Source of the DNA: Brevibacillus laterosporus
GTDB taxonomy: Bacteria > Bacillota > Bacilli > Brevibacillales > Brevibacillaceae
Reading direction: 5' to 3'
DNA: 64,000 bases
NCBI RefSeq assembly: GCF_030489605.1
Contig: NZ_JAUKFY010000004.1
Location: forward strand, 186,001-250,000
Part shown: positions 26,657-35,815 of the stretch, piece after piece
Numbering within the stretch: position 1 is the first letter of the stretch
Layout of the letters: every line of letters begins with the position of its first letter
The notes under the pieces: model-generated
Database searches by the model: none
Seen by the model: the letters and a program-made list of their open reading frames with translations, nothing else
Told to the model about the DNA's origin: nothing
Translations under genes and position numbers: made by a program

Positions 26657-28150
26657 CTATTGTCCTCCGCTCGCGTAATACATGATGGTTTCCACTGTTG
26701 CTTGCGATCGGCTTAGTTCTGTAACGAAGGACCCGTCGTACATGACCAAAATGCGATCAGCAATCCCTACAAGCTCCTCAAACTCACAAGAAAGATACAC
26801 AATCCCCTTTCCATTTTTAGCCAAATTCCCGATGATTCTATAGATTTCTGATTTAGCTCCTACGTCAACACCCTTCGTCGGCTCATCCAGAATAAAGATA
26901 TCGGCTTCAGTCGCCAGCCATTTCCCAATCACTACTTTTTGTTGATTTCCTCCACTTAATGAGCCAACAGGCAACTGCGGGCTGGCTACCTTGATCTGCA
27001 ATGCTTGAATCAGCCCTTTTACCGCTTCATTTACTAACAGAGAGCGCAAAAAACCGAATCGGCTATATTTATGAAGGGTGGCCATTGTTAAATTAACAGC
27101 TACGGATTCTTCTGTCATGATGCCTTCTCGCCTACGCTCTTCGGGAATCAGGGCAATCCCCTCATTAACAGCTACTTTTGGCGATGTACATTTCAGCTTT
27201 TTCCCACTTTTGTATACTTCTCCTGAGGTCAGTGGGTCAGCTCCAAATAGAACCCGAGCTAATTGCGACTTTCCTGCACCCACAAGACCTGCAATCCCTA
27301 CAATTTCACCTTCATGAACGGTAAAGGAAAGGTTGCGTACATGTGATCCAGCCACTACATTTTTACACGCAAGCAACCGCTCTCCTATTTTGACCTGCTC
27401 TTTGGGATATTCTTGAGACAGTGCCTTTCCAAGCATACTGGTAATAATCTCATGCGGATTGGTCTCTTTTGCATGCTTGCATAAGACTAGCTCCCCGTCT
27501 CGTAACACCGTAATTCGATCACTAATCTTAAAGACCTCTGGCATTCTGTGAGAGATAAATACGATTCCAATTCCCTGTTCCCGCAATTGTTTGATGATCT
27601 GGAATAGCTGCACTGTTTCTGCTTGACTTAAAGGAGCAGTTGGTTCATCTAAAATAATAAATTTCGCCTTTTGTGCAATCGACTTGGCTAACAGCACCAA
27701 CTGCTTTTCGGATAGCGTTAGTTCCTCGACCTTTTTATGCACAGGTATATCAAGTCCTAGCCGCTTGAGTGCTTGTGTTGCTGTTTCTTCCAAGCTTCGC
27801 CAGTTAATAAAAGGAGAACGTCCCCTCTCTACAAAGCCCTCCAGCAGAATATTCTCCGCTACGCTTCCATATTCAATGAGTGCTGTATCCACTTCCTGAT
27901 ATACACATTGGATACCATGCGCCTTGGCGTCCTGCGGCTCGGTCAGACTAACTTCTTTTCCATCTATGAAAATTTGGCCTGCATCTAACGCATAAGCACC
28001 TGTCATGATTTTTATCAATGTACTCTTGCCCGCCCCATTTGCCCCGAGCAAAGCATGAACTTCACCAGCCCTCACAGTAAAATCAACGCCGCGTAAAGCT
28101 GGGACAGAGCCAAATGCCTTTTTGATTCCCTTCATCTCTAATGCTGTCAA
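26657..28150 (-). CDS. Ribose-type ABC transporter ATPase with two nucleotide-binding domains
   Basis: 497 residues, RbsA/MglA architecture. Domain 1 has GANGAGKST and a signature reading LTLSEKQ. Domain 2 has a Walker A-like GLVGAGKSQ and the signature GSLSGGNQQKV. The departures in domain 1 are normal for this family, where the two halves are not equal. It energises import together with the adjoining permease and lipoprotein. Second gene of the riboswitch-led operon. Confidence 0.9.
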   Translation of the reverse strand: MTALEMKGIKKAFGSVPALRGVDFTVRAGEVHALLGANGAGKSTLIKIMTGAYALDAGQIFIDGKEVSLTEPQDAKAHGIQCVYQEVDTALIEYGSVAENILLEGFVERGRSPFINWRSLEETATQALKRLGLDIPVHKKVEELTLSEKQLVLLAKSIAQKAKFIILDEPTAPLSQAETVQLFQIIKQLREQGIGIVFISHRMPEVFKISDRITVLRDGELVLCKHAKETNPHEIITSMLGKALSQEYPKEQVKIGERLLACKNVVAGSHVRNLSFTVHEGEIVGIAGLVGAGKSQLARVLFGADPLTSGEVYKSGKKLKCTSPKVAVNEGIALIPEERRREGIMTEESVAVNLTMATLHKYSRFGFLRSLLVNEAVKGLIQALQIKVASPQLPVGSLSGGNQQKVVIGKWLATEADIFILDEPTKGVDVGAKSEIYRIIGNLAKNGKGIVYLSCEFEELVGIADRILVMYDGSFVTELSRSQATVETIMYYASGGQ

Positions 28151-28231
28151 CGTGCCTCTCCCCTTCTATGAGCGGATTTTACAAGGGGTCTGGCAACCTC
28201 TGTGGCCAAACCCCATTCATCGCTGCCTTTC

Positions 28232-29314
28232 CTATTGGCCCTGTGTGCTCGTGCCCCATTCCTTCACGAACTTGTTTAAATCTGCCATTTTTACAGGCTC
28301 CTTAGGCAATTGTTCGCGTGTGATCAGCACAGGGTTTAAGCTTACCTTATCTGGCACCTGCTCACCTTTCAGCTTCTTAAATAAGTATCGTGCCTGTACC
28401 CGGCCAATATCAGAAGGGTCTACGGCTGCCGTTGCAACCCATGGTGAATTCTGGTCTTGAAGCATTTGCAAATCCTCATCGCTCAGATCTATGCCGTATA
28501 CCTTAATTTCATTGCGTCCAGCCTGCTGTATCGCGCGTGTCGCACCTTTAGCAAATTCATCCCAGGCAGTCCAAACTGCCGTGATATCTCCTTTGTTTGG
28601 GTACTGCTTCAGAATCGCTTCCATTTGCGCCTGCGTATCCAGAGCTGTGTTGGCAGAAGCTGATCCGAATGCAGCAATTTCTTTAAAGCCTAGATTTTTG
28701 TCCATAAATGCCTTATAAGCGATTTGACGACGTTCCATTGGAGTAAAACCAGCTACCCATATCTTCACAATATTTCCTTTGCCGCCTGAGTCTTGTGCCA
28801 TTTTGTTCAGTGTTTGTTCAGCCAATTGGATATCATCTTGCTCGACTACTGTTACTCCCGGAATGTCTAATCCTGTATCAAAAGCTACCATTGGAGTCTT
28901 TTGAGCCAAGGCCTTTTGAACGCCTGGTGCTAAGCTATCTGCACGTCCATGATCCAACAAAATGCCATCAAATTGTTGAGTAACAGCCGCGTCCAAATGT
29001 GAAGCCATTTTAGCAAGGTCATTATCCCCGCTTAAAACGGTCAGTTCTCCCCCCAGCTTCTCTACCTCTTCCTTCACACCTGCGATATATTGAGATGAAA
29101 ACGATCCAATATTAAATTGCACCACCAGCGCAATCCGCTTTTTCTTATCTGTCGCAAGTTGACCCCCAGGAGCTTCACTACTTGATGCTGACACGTTATC
29201 GGCTTTTGATGTAGAGGTTGTAGAGGCTACACCACAACCGCTTAGCATACTCCCGATAAGCAAGAATATTGGGAATAGATAGACAAATCCTTTGTTAATT
29301 AGACCTTTCATCAT
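28232..29314 (-). CDS. Sugar-type ABC transporter substrate-binding lipoprotein
   Basis: 360 residues. The lipobox LSGC places Cys27 as the lipidated residue. The rest is an RbsB-like two-lobed binding protein (Peripla_BP_4 type) with a serine-rich linker after the lipobox. It captures the substrate outside the cell for the ATPase and permease that follow. The ATG at 29314 has AAGGAG 6 nt upstream. It is the first gene behind a SAM-I riboswitch, which points to a sulfur-containing sugar, for example methylthioribose (inference from regulation). Confidence 0.85.
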   Translation of the reverse strand: MMKGLINKGFVYLFPIFLLIGSMLSGCGVASTTSTSKADNVSASSSEAPGGQLATDKKKRIALVVQFNIGSFSSQYIAGVKEEVEKLGGELTVLSGDNDLAKMASHLDAAVTQQFDGILLDHGRADSLAPGVQKALAQKTPMVAFDTGLDIPGVTVVEQDDIQLAEQTLNKMAQDSGGKGNIVKIWVAGFTPMERRQIAYKAFMDKNLGFKEIAAFGSASANTALDTQAQMEAILKQYPNKGDITAVWTAWDEFAKGATRAIQQAGRNEIKVYGIDLSDEDLQMLQDQNSPWVATAAVDPSDIGRVQARYLFKKLKGEQVPDKVSLNPVLITREQLPKEPVKMADLNKFVKEWGTSTQGQ

Positions 29315-29403
29315 GTCTCTCTCCTTTTTCCTTTATCTCTTTTTGTGAAAAAATGTACAATGCATATTGGTTCATTCAAAGCTGGGTACTACTCGATATA
29401 AAA

Positions 29404-29431
29404 AAGCCCCTTTTCCTAAGAAAAGAGGCTT
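29404..29431 (-). terminator. Riboswitch-controlled terminator
   Basis: Arms 29404-29414 and 29421-29431 pair (with one G-T), followed by a T tract on the minus strand. It lies between the SAM aptamer and the lipoprotein start, as in the S-box off state. Confidence 0.9.
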
Positions 29432-29454
29432 GTGTATATGGAAAACCACTATGC

Positions 29455-29565
29455 CTCTTATCTCTCAGGTTTCCCTGCAGGAGGTAGCACCTTGATGTCT
29501 TGTCAAACAGACATTAGGTTGCCGGGCGTCATCGGGCCAGTCCCTCAGCCAACTCTTGATAAGAG
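29455..29565 (-). ncRNA. SAM-I (S-box) riboswitch aptamer
   Basis: Read on the minus strand, P1 pairs CTCTTATC (29565-29558) with GATAAGAG (29462-29455). Between them are the conserved S-box segments GAGGGACTGGCCCGATGA, CCCGGCAACC, AGGTGCTA, CCTGCA and TGAGAG. It is followed by a terminator, so SAM binding should switch off the downstream transporter operon. High sulfur amino-acid supply would therefore repress import. Confidence 0.95.
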
Positions 29566-29602
29566 AGTATTTTAAATTTTGTAACGTTTTTTCTTACAAC
29601 AG

Positions 29603-29632
29603 ATATTACACCTGGGTCCTTATCCATGTCAA
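29603..29632 (-). promoter_or_regulatory. Sigma-A promoter of the riboswitch leader
   Basis: TTGACA (29632-29627) and TAATAT (29608-29603) are separated by 18 bp on the minus strand, 38 bp before the aptamer. It overlaps the region directly after the stop of the LivK-like gene. Confidence 0.75.
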
Positions 29633-29636
29633 TAGA

Positions 29637-30857
29637 TTATTTTGCTTCACCTTCAAATTTCTTTGAACCACCTGCATAGTTATAAATAAACACCTGGGCA
29701 TTCTTATTGTCACCTTTATCATCGAAAGAAACATTTACAAACTGTCCTTTAAAATCTTGTGTTTTGTGAATGGCTTCGAATACTTGAGCACGAGTTGGCT
29801 TTTTATTGCCGTTCGCTTTAGCCGCCTCCTCAATCCCATTGATAGCTACAGCCATTGCATCATAGCCAAACGATGTAAATATCCCCAGCTTTTTGCCTGT
29901 TGAGCCTTCAAATTCCCGAATCCATTTCTTCCCTTCTTCTGTTGCTCTTACGTCACCAACAGTGGAGGTAAACACGACACCCTCTGCGGCAGGTCCCGCA
30001 ATCGTAAACATTTCAGCAGAATCAAGACCATCAGCGCCCATAAACACACCGGTAAATCCTTTTTCCCGCAACTGCTTAATTAAAATTCCCGCTTCAGCAT
30101 AATAACCGCCAAAGTAGACCATTTCCGGCTTTTTCGCTAATACTTGGTTCACCACTGCACTATAGTCCTTCTCACCAGCAGTCAAGCCTTCAAACCCTAG
30201 AACGTTAACACCATCCTTCTCAAATTGCTTCTTTACTTCATTTGCTAAGCCTTGACCGTACGCTTGTTTATCATGTATAACCATCGCATTTTTTACATGC
30301 AAGGTATTCTTTGCATAAATAGCAGCTTTTCTTCCTTGTTCGTCGTCGCGCGCACAAATACGATGCGCTACTTTTTTACCACCCTCAGTAAATTCCGGCC
30401 CTGTTGTAGAAGGCGATACCATGACCAAACCAGCTTTTTCATAAGCTGTTACAGCAGACAAGGATGAACCCGTAGTCACGTGACCTACAACCGCTACTAC
30501 GTCATTGTCGTTAATCGCCATCTGTGCGTTAACAACACCTTGCTTAGGTTCTGCTTGGTCGTCTAAAGGTTTTAATTCAACGGTAAGACCTAAGTCTTGC
30601 AGCTCCTTCTGCTTTAATTTTAGTGCATATTCGGCACCCGCTTTGGCGGAGTCACCATAATCGGAAGCAGAGCCTGAGAGTGGACCAACTAACGCAATCA
30701 CAATCTTGTCTCCACCTGCTGAGCTGCTTCCGCCCTCACTCCCCTTCTGCTGTGAAGTGCCTGATGTCGCATTATTTTCTCCTGCACACCCTGACAAAGC
30801 TGCTCCAGCCAATAAAATTGAAGATACGATTGCAAGTGATTTTTGATTTATTTTCAT
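29637..30857 (-). CDS. Branched-chain amino acid-type ABC substrate-binding lipoprotein (LivK-like)
   Basis: 406 residues. Lipobox LSGC (Cys23), a Gly/Ser-rich linker, then a LivJ/LivK fold (Peripla_BP_6) beginning KIVIALVGPLSGSASDYG. It should bind an aliphatic amino acid or a related ligand outside the membrane. No LivH, LivM, LivG or LivF gene is nearby. It lies 66 bp after a different type of ABC transporter operon and may be cotranscribed with it. It has no terminator of its own before the riboswitch leader. Confidence 0.85.
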   Translation of the reverse strand: MKINQKSLAIVSSILLAGAALSGCAGENNATSGTSQQKGSEGGSSSAGGDKIVIALVGPLSGSASDYGDSAKAGAEYALKLKQKELQDLGLTVELKPLDDQAEPKQGVVNAQMAINDNDVVAVVGHVTTGSSLSAVTAYEKAGLVMVSPSTTGPEFTEGGKKVAHRICARDDEQGRKAAIYAKNTLHVKNAMVIHDKQAYGQGLANEVKKQFEKDGVNVLGFEGLTAGEKDYSAVVNQVLAKKPEMVYFGGYYAEAGILIKQLREKGFTGVFMGADGLDSAEMFTIAGPAAEGVVFTSTVGDVRATEEGKKWIREFEGSTGKKLGIFTSFGYDAMAVAINGIEEAAKANGNKKPTRAQVFEAIHKTQDFKGQFVNVSFDDKGDNKNAQVFIYNYAGGSKKFEGEAK

Positions 30858-30923
30858 GTCTTGTCCCTCTTTCGCTATTTACTTGGTTGAATGTTCTGAA
30901 TATTTAAAAATATAAGAGACGGC

Positions 30924-31727
30924 TTATGCCAAAATGTATCGATCTTCTGAGAAAGCCTCTCCGCCTCTTGCCTCCTCAAAAGCCTGTAGCAAATCCTTTG
31001 TTGTCATTTGTGCTTTCGTCTCTTGGGGAAAGTCCAAAATAATTCTCCCCTCATGCAGCATTAATAATCGATTTCCCATATGCAGGGCCTGTTCCATGTT
31101 ATGAGTGACCATGAGCGTAGTCAATTTGTTTTCTTCCACAATCTTTTTGGTCAAATCAACAATTAACTGAGCACGTTTTGGATCCAAAGCAGCCGTGTGT
31201 TCGTCCAGCAGTAATAATTTAGGATTGATAAACGTAGCCATCAGCAAGCTCAACGCTTGACGTTGTCCACCAGACAGAAAGCCAACCTTGGTTTTCAAAC
31301 GATTTTCTAATCCTTGATCTAATATTTTCAGCTTCTCTTGAAAAAACGCTCTTTTTTTATTGGTGACACCCCATGAAAGCGTACGGTGACGACCGCGAGA
31401 ATAAGCGATTGCCAAGTTTTCCTCAATTGTCATCTGTGGAGCTGTACCGGCCATTGGGTCTTGAAATACTCGTCCAATCAAAGCTGCTCGCTTATGTTCA
31501 CCCTGTTTCGTTACATTCTGCTGATCAATAAAGATAGTTCCTCTGTCAGGGATGATTCCACCAGATATCGTATTCATCAAAGTAGACTTTCCTGCACCAT
31601 TGCTACCAATCACTGTCACAAAGTCACCCTGTTCGAGTTTAACATGTATGTTGTTAAGGGCAATCTTTTCATTTACGGTATTTTGATTAAACACCTTGGT
31701 TACATTGGTTATCTCTAACACGATCAT
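30924..31727 (-). CDS. ABC transporter ATPase (COG1101 type)
   Basis: 267 residues. Walker A GSNGAGKST, Q-loop GRVFQDPMAG, signature LSGGQRQALSL and Walker B LLLLDEHTAAL are intact; the Asp-Glu-His variant after Walker B is characteristic of this COG1101 group. The start ATG at 31727 follows AAGGAGGG and overlaps the stop of the permease gene. Together with the permease and lipoprotein it forms an importer of the TrpXYZ/YtsA-like type, whose members are linked to tryptophan or other amino acids. Confidence 0.88.
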   Translation of the reverse strand: MIVLEITNVTKVFNQNTVNEKIALNNIHVKLEQGDFVTVIGSNGAGKSTLMNTISGGIIPDRGTIFIDQQNVTKQGEHKRAALIGRVFQDPMAGTAPQMTIEENLAIAYSRGRHRTLSWGVTNKKRAFFQEKLKILDQGLENRLKTKVGFLSGGQRQALSLLMATFINPKLLLLDEHTAALDPKRAQLIVDLTKKIVEENKLTTLMVTHNMEQALHMGNRLLMLHEGRIILDFPQETKAQMTTKDLLQAFEEARGGEAFSEDRYILA

Positions 31728-32638
31728 TACCCTCCTTTCACCGTTCTGCCTATTTTCCAAACACCCTTCATGATGTTCGGCAAAATTAGGGCAATGATAA
31801 CAATAATTGCCGTGATCAGCTTCATATCGGATGCAAGGAAACCCTGCCGCAGAGCAAACGCAATCACCAGTCGATACACAATGGAACCAAGAATGACTGC
31901 AAGCGTAAGTCGCATTATACTTTTTGACCCAAACAGCACCTCCCCGATAATGACGGAAGCAAGTCCGATGACGATCATTCCAATTCCCATCCCTACATCA
32001 GCAAATCCCTGATATTGCGCCACTAAAGCTCCTGAAGCAGCTACCAGGGCATTTGATAACGCCAGACCTATAATCGTAGTCGTATCTGTATTAGCCCCGA
32101 AGCTGCGGATCATCCGATCATTATCACCTGTTGCTCGAATATCTAGTCCCAGATCTGTATGCAAAAACCAGTCCATGATTAGCTTTACAACTAACACCAT
32201 GATGAGAAATACAATAGAACTCGCTAATGAGACACCATAGATTTGAAAGTCAAATGTCGAGACTGCTTGGGCTTTCGTATAGAGTGTTTCCTCCCGCAAA
32301 AGTGGTATATTTGATTTTTTCCCCATGATACGTAGATTGATTGAATATAATGCAATCATGGTTAAAATACCTGCCAGAAGGCCATTTATTTTTCCCTTTG
32401 TCGTCAGAATCCCAGTAAATATTCCAGCAATCGCCCCACCTGCCATGGCAAGTGCGGTTGCTAAAAATGGATTCATTCCGTCCACAATAAGGGTAGCTGC
32501 AATAGCTCCTCCCATGGCAAAACTGCCATCCACCGTCAAATCAGGAAAATTCAGAATTCGGAAGGTTAAAAAAACGCCCAGCACCATAACTGCGAAGAGT
32601 AGTCCTTGTTCAAACGCTCCAACGATGGCAATGTTCAT
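31727..32638 (-). CDS. ABC transporter permease (COG4120 type)
   Basis: 303 residues with about 8 membrane helices. It begins with the LivH-like block FRILNFPDLTVDGSFAMGGA, which defines this branch of the BPD_transp_2 family. The later DLGLDIRATGDND segment is the cytoplasmic coupling loop. It is the channel between the lipoprotein and ATPase genes and is coupled to the latter by an overlapping stop/start. The substrate is not evident. Confidence 0.88.
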   Translation of the reverse strand: MNIAIVGAFEQGLLFAVMVLGVFLTFRILNFPDLTVDGSFAMGGAIAATLIVDGMNPFLATALAMAGGAIAGIFTGILTTKGKINGLLAGILTMIALYSINLRIMGKKSNIPLLREETLYTKAQAVSTFDFQIYGVSLASSIVFLIMVLVVKLIMDWFLHTDLGLDIRATGDNDRMIRSFGANTDTTTIIGLALSNALVAASGALVAQYQGFADVGMGIGMIVIGLASVIIGEVLFGSKSIMRLTLAVILGSIVYRLVIAFALRQGFLASDMKLITAIIVIIALILPNIMKGVWKIGRTVKGG

Positions 32639-32671
32639 TGCTTCCCCCTCTTTAACTCCTCTGTCAATTGC

Positions 32672-33724
32672 TTATTGATCAAAGATTTGTACAGCTTTGT
32701 TTATAAGATCCTGCGGCAATGATATGCCCATTTTTTCTGCTGCCTTTTTATTAATGACCAGCTTCATTTCCTTTTGGGATTCCACTGGCATATCACCCAC
32801 TTTACTTTCTCCCTTAAGAATTCTAGTAGCCATATCTCCTGTTTGAGCACCGAGCAGGCTGTAATCAATACCAAAGGTAGTAATTGCCCCACTCTTTACC
32901 GAATTTTCTTCTCCGGCAACCACAGGAATTTTTTGCGCTTCCGCAACACTCACAACTGCTGAGATAGAGGCTACTACCATATTATCTGTTGGCACATAAA
33001 AGGAATCCACCTTGCCTACCATAGACTCTGCCGCTTGCTTTACCTCTGTTGGGTTTGTGATAGCAGCTTCTATGATTGTTAGCCCTAGCTTTTCAGCTGC
33101 TTCTTTCGCTTTATCTACCTGCACCTTTGAATTGACTTCCCCGGAGTTATAGATTACACCTACATTTTTTGCATCGGCTTTTACTTTTTTAATCAATGAT
33201 AATTGTTCTTCTACGGGATTCATGTCTGTAGTGCCTGATACATTGCCACCTGGTTTATCCGTTGATTTAACTAATCCGGCACTTACCGGATCGGTCACTG
33301 CGGTAAACAGGATCGGGATATCTGTGGTTGTTTGTGCTACTGCTTGTACAGCAGGGGTGCCAATAGCGAGAATGAGATCAACCTTGTCACCGGTGAATTT
33401 TTTGGCAATCTGTATCGCCGTATCCATATTTCCCTGTGCAGATTGAAGATCATAAGCCACCGTTTTATTTTCTTCAAAACCATTTGCCTTCATTTTGGCT
33501 ATAAATCCATCCCTCGCAGCGTCTAAAGCCGGATGTTCGATTATTTGAATAATTCCGACTTTAATGACTTTAGATTCGTTTGCAGACGATTGAGTTCCAG
33601 AATTTGCTCCATTTTGGTTGTTAGCTGGAGCTGTGTTCGTCTGGCTACAGGCAGTTGCAATCAAAAGCATTAGGGCTGAAAATACGGTCAAAACGAACCT
33701 TGCCTTACTTAATTTACCTTTCAC
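32672..33724 (-). CDS. ABC transporter substrate-binding lipoprotein (COG2984 type)
   Basis: 350 residues. Lipobox IATAC (Cys26), an asparagine/serine-rich linker, then the COG2984 fold with IIQIIEHPALDAARDGF and the GTPAVQAVAQTT block typical of TrpX/YtsA-like proteins. First gene of a three-gene transporter operon; a LivK-like lipoprotein gene follows as a possible fourth member. No riboswitch or T-box leader was seen in the short 110-bp upstream gap. Confidence 0.88.
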   Translation of the reverse strand: MKGKLSKARFVLTVFSALMLLIATACSQTNTAPANNQNGANSGTQSSANESKVIKVGIIQIIEHPALDAARDGFIAKMKANGFEENKTVAYDLQSAQGNMDTAIQIAKKFTGDKVDLILAIGTPAVQAVAQTTTDIPILFTAVTDPVSAGLVKSTDKPGGNVSGTTDMNPVEEQLSLIKKVKADAKNVGVIYNSGEVNSKVQVDKAKEAAEKLGLTIIEAAITNPTEVKQAAESMVGKVDSFYVPTDNMVVASISAVVSVAEAQKIPVVAGEENSVKSGAITTFGIDYSLLGAQTGDMATRILKGESKVGDMPVESQKEMKLVINKKAAEKMGISLPQDLINKAVQIFDQ

Positions 33725-33815
33725 ACAGAATCCCCCTTTACCTTCTACAAGTAACGATATACGTAACTATGTTACCATTAATCAATTATATTTTGAAGAG
33801 TTAGAAAATTATTTT

Positions 33816-33833
33816 ATCGGGCATGTACCCGAT
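33816..33833 (-). terminator. Hairpin after the thioredoxin-like gene
   Basis: Perfect 6-bp arms 33816-33821 and 33828-33833, directly after the stop codon. The following minus-strand tract is A-rich with few Ts, so termination would be weak. Confidence 0.45.
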
Positions 33834-33835
33834 TC

Positions 33836-34159
33836 CTATTGAAATATAGAAAGTGATTTTAGCCAAGAATATAGATCTGGTACGGATTCAAAGGCATACT
33901 TCCGCTCTGCTTCTCTATCACGCTGGTAAATAATGAGACATGGAACACTGGTAATTTTCCAGTCTTGCGCCAGCTTTTTATGAATATTAATATTAGCTCG
34001 GTAAAACACTACTGCAGGAAAGAGCTGTTCTAGCATCGTCACCATCTGACTAGCAATTTGACAGGTTCCACACAGCGGCGTATACAGATAGAATATCGAG
34101 TATTTTGTCTGTAATAAATCTACCTGAATTACTTTTTGGGCATCTATGATCTCTTCCAT
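33836..34159 (-). CDS. Thioredoxin-like protein
   Basis: 107 residues. The redox motif CGTC is at Cys30 and Cys33, and the cis-proline context TSVPCLIIY is conserved. There is no signal peptide, so it is cytosolic. It resembles the small YtpP/YusE-type thioredoxins of Bacillus, with a non-standard CGTC instead of CGPC. The extra cysteine beside the cis-proline is unusual and could take part in disulfide exchange. It is a single gene. Confidence 0.8.
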   Translation of the reverse strand: MEEIIDAQKVIQVDLLQTKYSIFYLYTPLCGTCQIASQMVTMLEQLFPAVVFYRANINIHKKLAQDWKITSVPCLIIYQRDREAERKYAFESVPDLYSWLKSLSIFQ

Positions 34160-34465
34160 GTAACCTCTCTTACCCTCCTTGGCAGGATGAAGTTCTGCTG
34201 CTTGATCTCCAAGTATACCCTAGTCCAAACATATAACATCTCTTACCCAAGAAGAAATACCTCAGCATAGATAAAGTCATTTCGTTTCAAAGTTGGATTC
34301 AAGATGGTTCTGGATCCACTATTAACGGGGCATCTTACATGCTGAACCAGATATGGCATAAATTATCAAGCAGTAGATAACGGTACTACGATACATATTG
34401 CTTATCTATCCTTTTTTGTACTGCAATCCTCATTTCTATACCTCTAGAGAGCTACCTCCATGCCA
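34160..34465. other. Intergenic region without recognisable features
   Basis: Between the end of the Bce-like permease gene and the start of the thioredoxin-like gene (both minus). Apart from a weak inverted repeat near 34375-34412, I see no terminator, promoter or small ORF with a ribosome site. Confidence 0.5.
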
Positions 34466-35815
34466 TTACGTGGAAACGTCATACAAAATTCTTTTCATAT
34501 AGCTTCTGCAAGCAACAAGGAAGGATACCATCTGCATAGTGACATAGATGCCGATAACAGTGAATGAATAAAACCAACTAGATAACATAAGAAGGTTATC
34601 CAATGCCTTCATCGCAACCAATGCGTGGAGAATCCCAACTATGCATGGCATGAAAAAAATAACGGCAACCTGCGTGAAGACAATTTTCCGAATTTCATCC
34701 TGGGTTAAGCCGATACGGGACAAAGCCTGAAATTGTGTCTGGTCCTCCTGTAGTTCTGTAAACAGTTTAAAATAAATGATGCTGCTGGATGCAATGAAAA
34801 ACAGCAAGTTGATGAAAATGCCGATAAACATCGTCAATGAGATTACTTCCCTTGCATTATCGTATTGTGTTTTTATATCGTGATATTGCACGGCTAGCGT
34901 TAATATGTAAATTGCACTTGTAACCGTTAAAATAACCGCACTCAAAATTGATACAATAAACAACATCCGCGCATTATCTTGCATCTTGTGGCCGATTTGA
35001 GCGAGTATGATCATATTCGTACGATTATAGTAAATGTCAACACGCTTCTGAATAAAATCCAGCAGCATTACACATACCTGTGTAAAAAAAAGATATGTAC
35101 CGATTATGACTGTAAGCAGGATAAGTGGCACGAAAAGGTCAAAGCGGGCTTCGTTTAGCACAAGCGCCATACTATAAGCGGCTCCTAAACATACGATCCC
35201 AAGTAAGGTCAGCCATGGGGAATAGATAAGCTGCCCCTTCGTTTTTTGTGAAGCCGTAAGTAAATCAAGAATTTCTGTACGTCCCATCCGTAGCGCTATC
35301 CAAAGAGAAATGGTTGTGAATAATACAAAAAAGACCCCTAGCGTTAGCCACACCGCACCAAGCGGAACGGTAAACACAATCGGATTTTTTAAATTAAGCA
35401 GAGCGGCAAGCGCCATAAAGAACAGCTTGCTAAACAAAATACCTAATCCGATGCCTATCCCGATTGCTAATACCGCAAGAATTGTATTTTCATAAATAAT
35501 GAGCTTGCGAAGTTGCATTCGGGTCATCCCAAAAAGCGAAAACAAACCGAATTCCTGCTTTCTCGTCTTAAGAAACGCCAAATTGGCATAAAGCACAAAT
35601 AAAAATGAAAAAATTACGATAACATATTCACAAAACGCCATGCCCTTTTTGACTTTTTCCGCTTCTATAATATGGCCGTTCACCACATCAGGATGAGCTA
35701 GAAATGCAGCATATATGTAGAAGATCATCACGGAAAATACACAGCTCATAAAAAACGCGCTGTATGACCGCCAGTTGCCTTGGACATTGCTAAATGCGAG
35801 TGAACGGAACGTCAT
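34466..35815 (-). CDS. FtsX/BceB-type ABC permease lacking the large extracellular domain
   Basis: 449 residues, ten predicted membrane helices in the BceB pattern (1+9 with FtsX blocks; FGLFSLFGMTRMQL after helix 2 and the matching RIGLTQDEIRK near the end). BceB proteins are usually about 620-650 residues, with a roughly 200-residue extracellular domain between helices 7 and 8. Here only about 20 residues separate these helices. It overlaps the ATPase gene by 26 bp and has AGGAGGG before its ATG. Likely role: antimicrobial peptide or bacitracin-type resistance, or signalling to the kinase. Confidence 0.82.
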   Translation of the reverse strand: MTFRSLAFSNVQGNWRSYSAFFMSCVFSVMIFYIYAAFLAHPDVVNGHIIEAEKVKKGMAFCEYVIVIFSFLFVLYANLAFLKTRKQEFGLFSLFGMTRMQLRKLIIYENTILAVLAIGIGIGLGILFSKLFFMALAALLNLKNPIVFTVPLGAVWLTLGVFFVLFTTISLWIALRMGRTEILDLLTASQKTKGQLIYSPWLTLLGIVCLGAAYSMALVLNEARFDLFVPLILLTVIIGTYLFFTQVCVMLLDFIQKRVDIYYNRTNMIILAQIGHKMQDNARMLFIVSILSAVILTVTSAIYILTLAVQYHDIKTQYDNAREVISLTMFIGIFINLLFFIASSSIIYFKLFTELQEDQTQFQALSRIGLTQDEIRKIVFTQVAVIFFMPCIVGILHALVAMKALDNLLMLSSWFYSFTVIGIYVTMQMVSFLVACRSYMKRILYDVST

